DNA of 64,000 nt, taken from IGN2 sp963745185. Lineage in GTDB: Bacteria > Bacteroidota > Ignavibacteria > Ignavibacteriales > Ignavibacteriaceae. A program made the translations under genes and the position numbers. Positions within the stretch are counted from its first letter, which is position 1, and every line of letters begins with the position of its first letter. The DNA is taken from assembly GCA_963745185.1 (NCBI GenBank), contig CAVUWN010000007.1, forward strand, positions 666,344 through 730,343. Reading direction: 5' to 3'. The notes below the pieces were generated by a model that was given only the letters and a program-made list of their open reading frames with translations, did no database searches and was not told the DNA's origin. Below, one piece after another: positions 61,754-64,000 of the stretch.

Positions 61754-64000
61754 ATGAGTAATAATTTTGATATAGCAATCATAGGAATGTCCTGCCGCTT
61801 TCCAGGTGCAGATAATATAGATTCTTTTTGGAAAAATTTGGTTAATGGTGTTGAATCAATAACACACTTTACAGATGAGGAGTTAAGGCAGTCAGGTATT
61901 CCTGATTCATTAATAAATAATCCTAACTATGTTAAAGCAGCACCGATAATCAGCAATCCGGGAATGTTTGATGCAAGCTTCTTCGGTTTTACACCAATGG
62001 AAGCAAAAACTATGGATCCTCAGCATAGGATTTTATTAGAATGTGCTTATGAAGCATTAGAGCATTCTGGATACAATACTGAAAATTCTAATGGCAGGAT
62101 TGGTGTATTTACTGGTTCAGCAATGAATACATATTTTATGAACCAAATACTTACGTTCAAAATTTGTTGATGAATACATTCCAACATTAATTGGCAACGA
62201 CAAAGATTTTCTTTCTACAAGAATCTCATACAAATTAAATCTAAAAGGTCCTAGTATAAATGTTCAAACCGCTTGCTCGACTTCGCTAGTGGCAGTTCAT
62301 CTTGCTTGCCAGAGTCTTTTAAGTGAAGAATCAGACATGGCTATTGCCGGTGCAGTATCAGTTAAGGCTCCTCATAAAGCAGGATATATTTGTGATGGTG
62401 GTGGAATTGTTTCCCGTGATGCACATGTTCGAGCATTTGATGCAAACGCAAATGGAACTGTTTTTGGAAGCGGTGTGGAGTAGTTGTGTTAAAACGACTT
62501 TCGGATGCAATCAAAGATAATGATACAATTCACGCTGTTATTAGAGGAAGTGCAGTCAATAATGATGGTTCTGAAAAAGCTGGTTATACAGCACCTAGTG
62601 TTAATAGCCAGGCTGATGTCGTAATTGAAGCTCTGTCTCTAGCAGATATAGAAGCAGATACTATTTCCTATATTGAAGCACATGGCTCCGGTACACCACT
62701 AGGTGATCCGATTGAATTGGCAGCATTGACAAAAGCTTTTAGAAATTTTACTGATAAGAATAAATTCTGTGCGGTAGGTTCTGTTAAAACAAACGTTGGT
62801 CATCTCGATGCAGCGGCTGGAATGGCTGGATTTAATAAAGACAGTTCTTTCACTTAAGAATAAAAAAATTCCGCCAAGTATAAATTATTCTGAACCAAAT
62901 CCAGAAATTGATTTTAATAACAGTCCATTTTTCGTAAATGCGACAACTTACTGATTGGAAAAGTGATGGTCTAAAAAGAGCTGGTATTATGTCTACAGGT
63001 ATGGGTGGAACAAACGCTTATTTAATATTAGAAGAAGCTCCTACTTTAACTGGTTCTGTCGAATCTAAATTTCCTAATCTCTTAGCATTTTCCGCAAAAA
63101 GTGAAGAAGCATTGGATCAATCAGCGAAAAATTTATCTAAGTTCTTAAAAGAAAACGATAAGATTGAAATTCGAGATGTCGCTTATACTCTGCAACAAGG
63201 AAGAAAACCATTCAATTACAGGCGATTCTTTGTCTGCAATGATAAGAATGATGCAGTAGAAACTCTTCGTCAGGAAAAATCAAAGAGAATATTTTCTGGT
63301 AAACTTCAAAGTAAATCAAAACGACCAGTAATATTTTTATTACCAGGAATTGGTGATCATTATGTTGGTATGGGATATGATCTTTATCAAAATGTGAAAG
63401 TATTTAAAGAGAAGTTGATAAGTGTGCTATTATACTTAAAAAGTATTTAGATGAAGATATTAGAGATATTCTTTATCCCAAAGATTATAGCAGGAGCAAA
63501 CCAGAAAATGGTGGTGGTATTGATCTTAAAAAAATGTTGGCGAGCAGAGTTAATAAATCTGCTGATGAGAATACTCAGAAACTTAATCAAGACATTATAT
63601 GCCCAACCAGCACTTTTCACAATCGAATACGCTCTTGCAAAATTATGGATACATCTTGGTATCACTCCTGATGCAATTGTTGGACATAGTATGGGTGAAT
63701 ATGTTGCGGCTTGTTTAGCTGGTGTATTTTCATTGGAAGATGCACTAAAACTAATTGCAACTCGTGCCAAGTTAGTAAATAGTCTGCCACAAGGTGGAAT
63801 GCTCGCAGTTACACTTCCCGAAAATGAATTAGCTCCATTATTAAATGATGGGCTTTCAATTTCACTTATTAAACTCTCCAAACCTTTGTGTGATTGCTGG
63901 AACTGGGGAAAATGTGATTCAGTTTGAAGAGGTTCTAAAAAATAAAAAAATTCCCTATCGCTATGTTCAAAATGCACATGCTTTCCATTCACAAATGATG
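61754..64000 (+). CDS. Type I polyketide synthase, KS-AT (partial, continues past the window)
   Basis: Begins MSNNFDIAIIGMSCRFPGA. The KS domain has 'VQTACSTSLVAVH' (Cys codon 62274-62276), 'EAHGSGTPLGDPIE' and 'KTNVGHLDAAAGMAG', the Cys-His-His set. The AT has 'GHSMGEYVAACLAG' (active Ser 63688-63690) and ends at the window edge in 'AHAFHS' (63977-63991), the HAFH pattern linked to malonyl-CoA choice. The N-terminus is a KS, with no docking domain recognised. Breaks lie near 62155, 62480, 62835, 62940, 63415, 63540-63600 and 63865. It should extend a chain from the loader or NRPS part. Confidence 0.85.

Noticed and set aside
63447..63992. Leftward 181-residue open frame
   Set aside because: It lies opposite the PKS acyltransferase domain, which has clear motifs in the + strand; a shadow.
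1..64000. Insertion sequences, integrases, phage genes, tRNA or rRNA
   Set aside because: I looked for transposase, integrase and phage motifs and for tRNA/rRNA stretches and saw none.

Overview
The window is AT-rich, roughly one-third G+C by eye. It has the look of an Ignavibacteriota genome, or a close relative in the Fibrobacterota-Chlorobiota-Bacteroidota group. The strongest sign is a family of secreted proteins ending in a type IX secretion (T9SS) C-terminal sorting domain of the 'QNYPNPFNPxTKI ... KKMxLxK' type. No rRNA, tRNA, transposase or CRISPR array was seen. Many genes are split by single-base frame changes, often at homopolymers, while protein similarity continues in the next frame. 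I read this mostly as uncorrected long-read assembly error and annotate full gene spans, not fragments.

Region 1 (1-37.3 kb) is a surface-polysaccharide (O-antigen or capsule) locus, preceded by a partial redoxin lipoprotein. It opens with a wbpA-wbpB-wbpD-like cassette for a 2,3-diamino uronic acid. Next come a heptosyltransferase-like GT9, an AMP-dependent ligase, and a leftward acyl carrier protein / asparagine-synthetase-like / NAD-synthetase-like group. The export and assembly set follows: an SLBB protein, a Wzc-like autokinase, a Wzx-like flippase and a Wzy-like polymerase. Interspersed are several glycosyltransferases, two more asparagine-synthetase-like genes (one with the catalytic Cys2 changed to Ser), two polysaccharide deacetylases, a NUDIX hydrolase, a sugar epimerase/dehydratase, an FAD oxidoreductase and a DegT aminotransferase. 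The locus ends with hisH-like, hisF-like, DUF354 and wbpG-like genes, the set that converts an amine or acetamido group to an acetamidino group in Pseudomonas O-antigens.

Region 2 (37.4-53.0 kb) is leftward and encodes secreted proteins. There are three paralogous cohesin-like small proteins, two PQQ-type sugar dehydrogenases, two YCF48/BNR-repeat proteins and one parallel beta-helix protein with a dockerin-like tail. Short palindromic repeats of at least three kinds sit in frame inside the sorting domains and linkers of these genes.

Region 3 (53.5-64.0 kb) is rightward and is the start of a hybrid PKS/NRPS natural-product cluster that runs off the right edge. Its first protein combines a PKS dehydratase, an FkbH-type glyceryl-ACP synthase interrupted by an FkbM-type methyltransferase, and a carrier domain. 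A 3-hydroxyacyl-CoA-dehydrogenase-like protein, a free ACP, an acyl-CoA dehydrogenase and a stand-alone adenylation domain with a serine-like code follow. That order matches zmaG-H-I-J of zwittermicin A, which make aminomalonyl-ACP. A KS-AT polyketide synthase follows. The cluster therefore probably makes hydroxy- or methoxymalonyl-ACP, aminomalonyl-ACP, or both, which is the most notable system here.

The regions may be linked. Wbp-pathway sugars with uronamide and amino-acid decoration anchor T9SS cargo in Porphyromonas gingivalis, and this glycan locus lies directly beside T9SS cargo genes.
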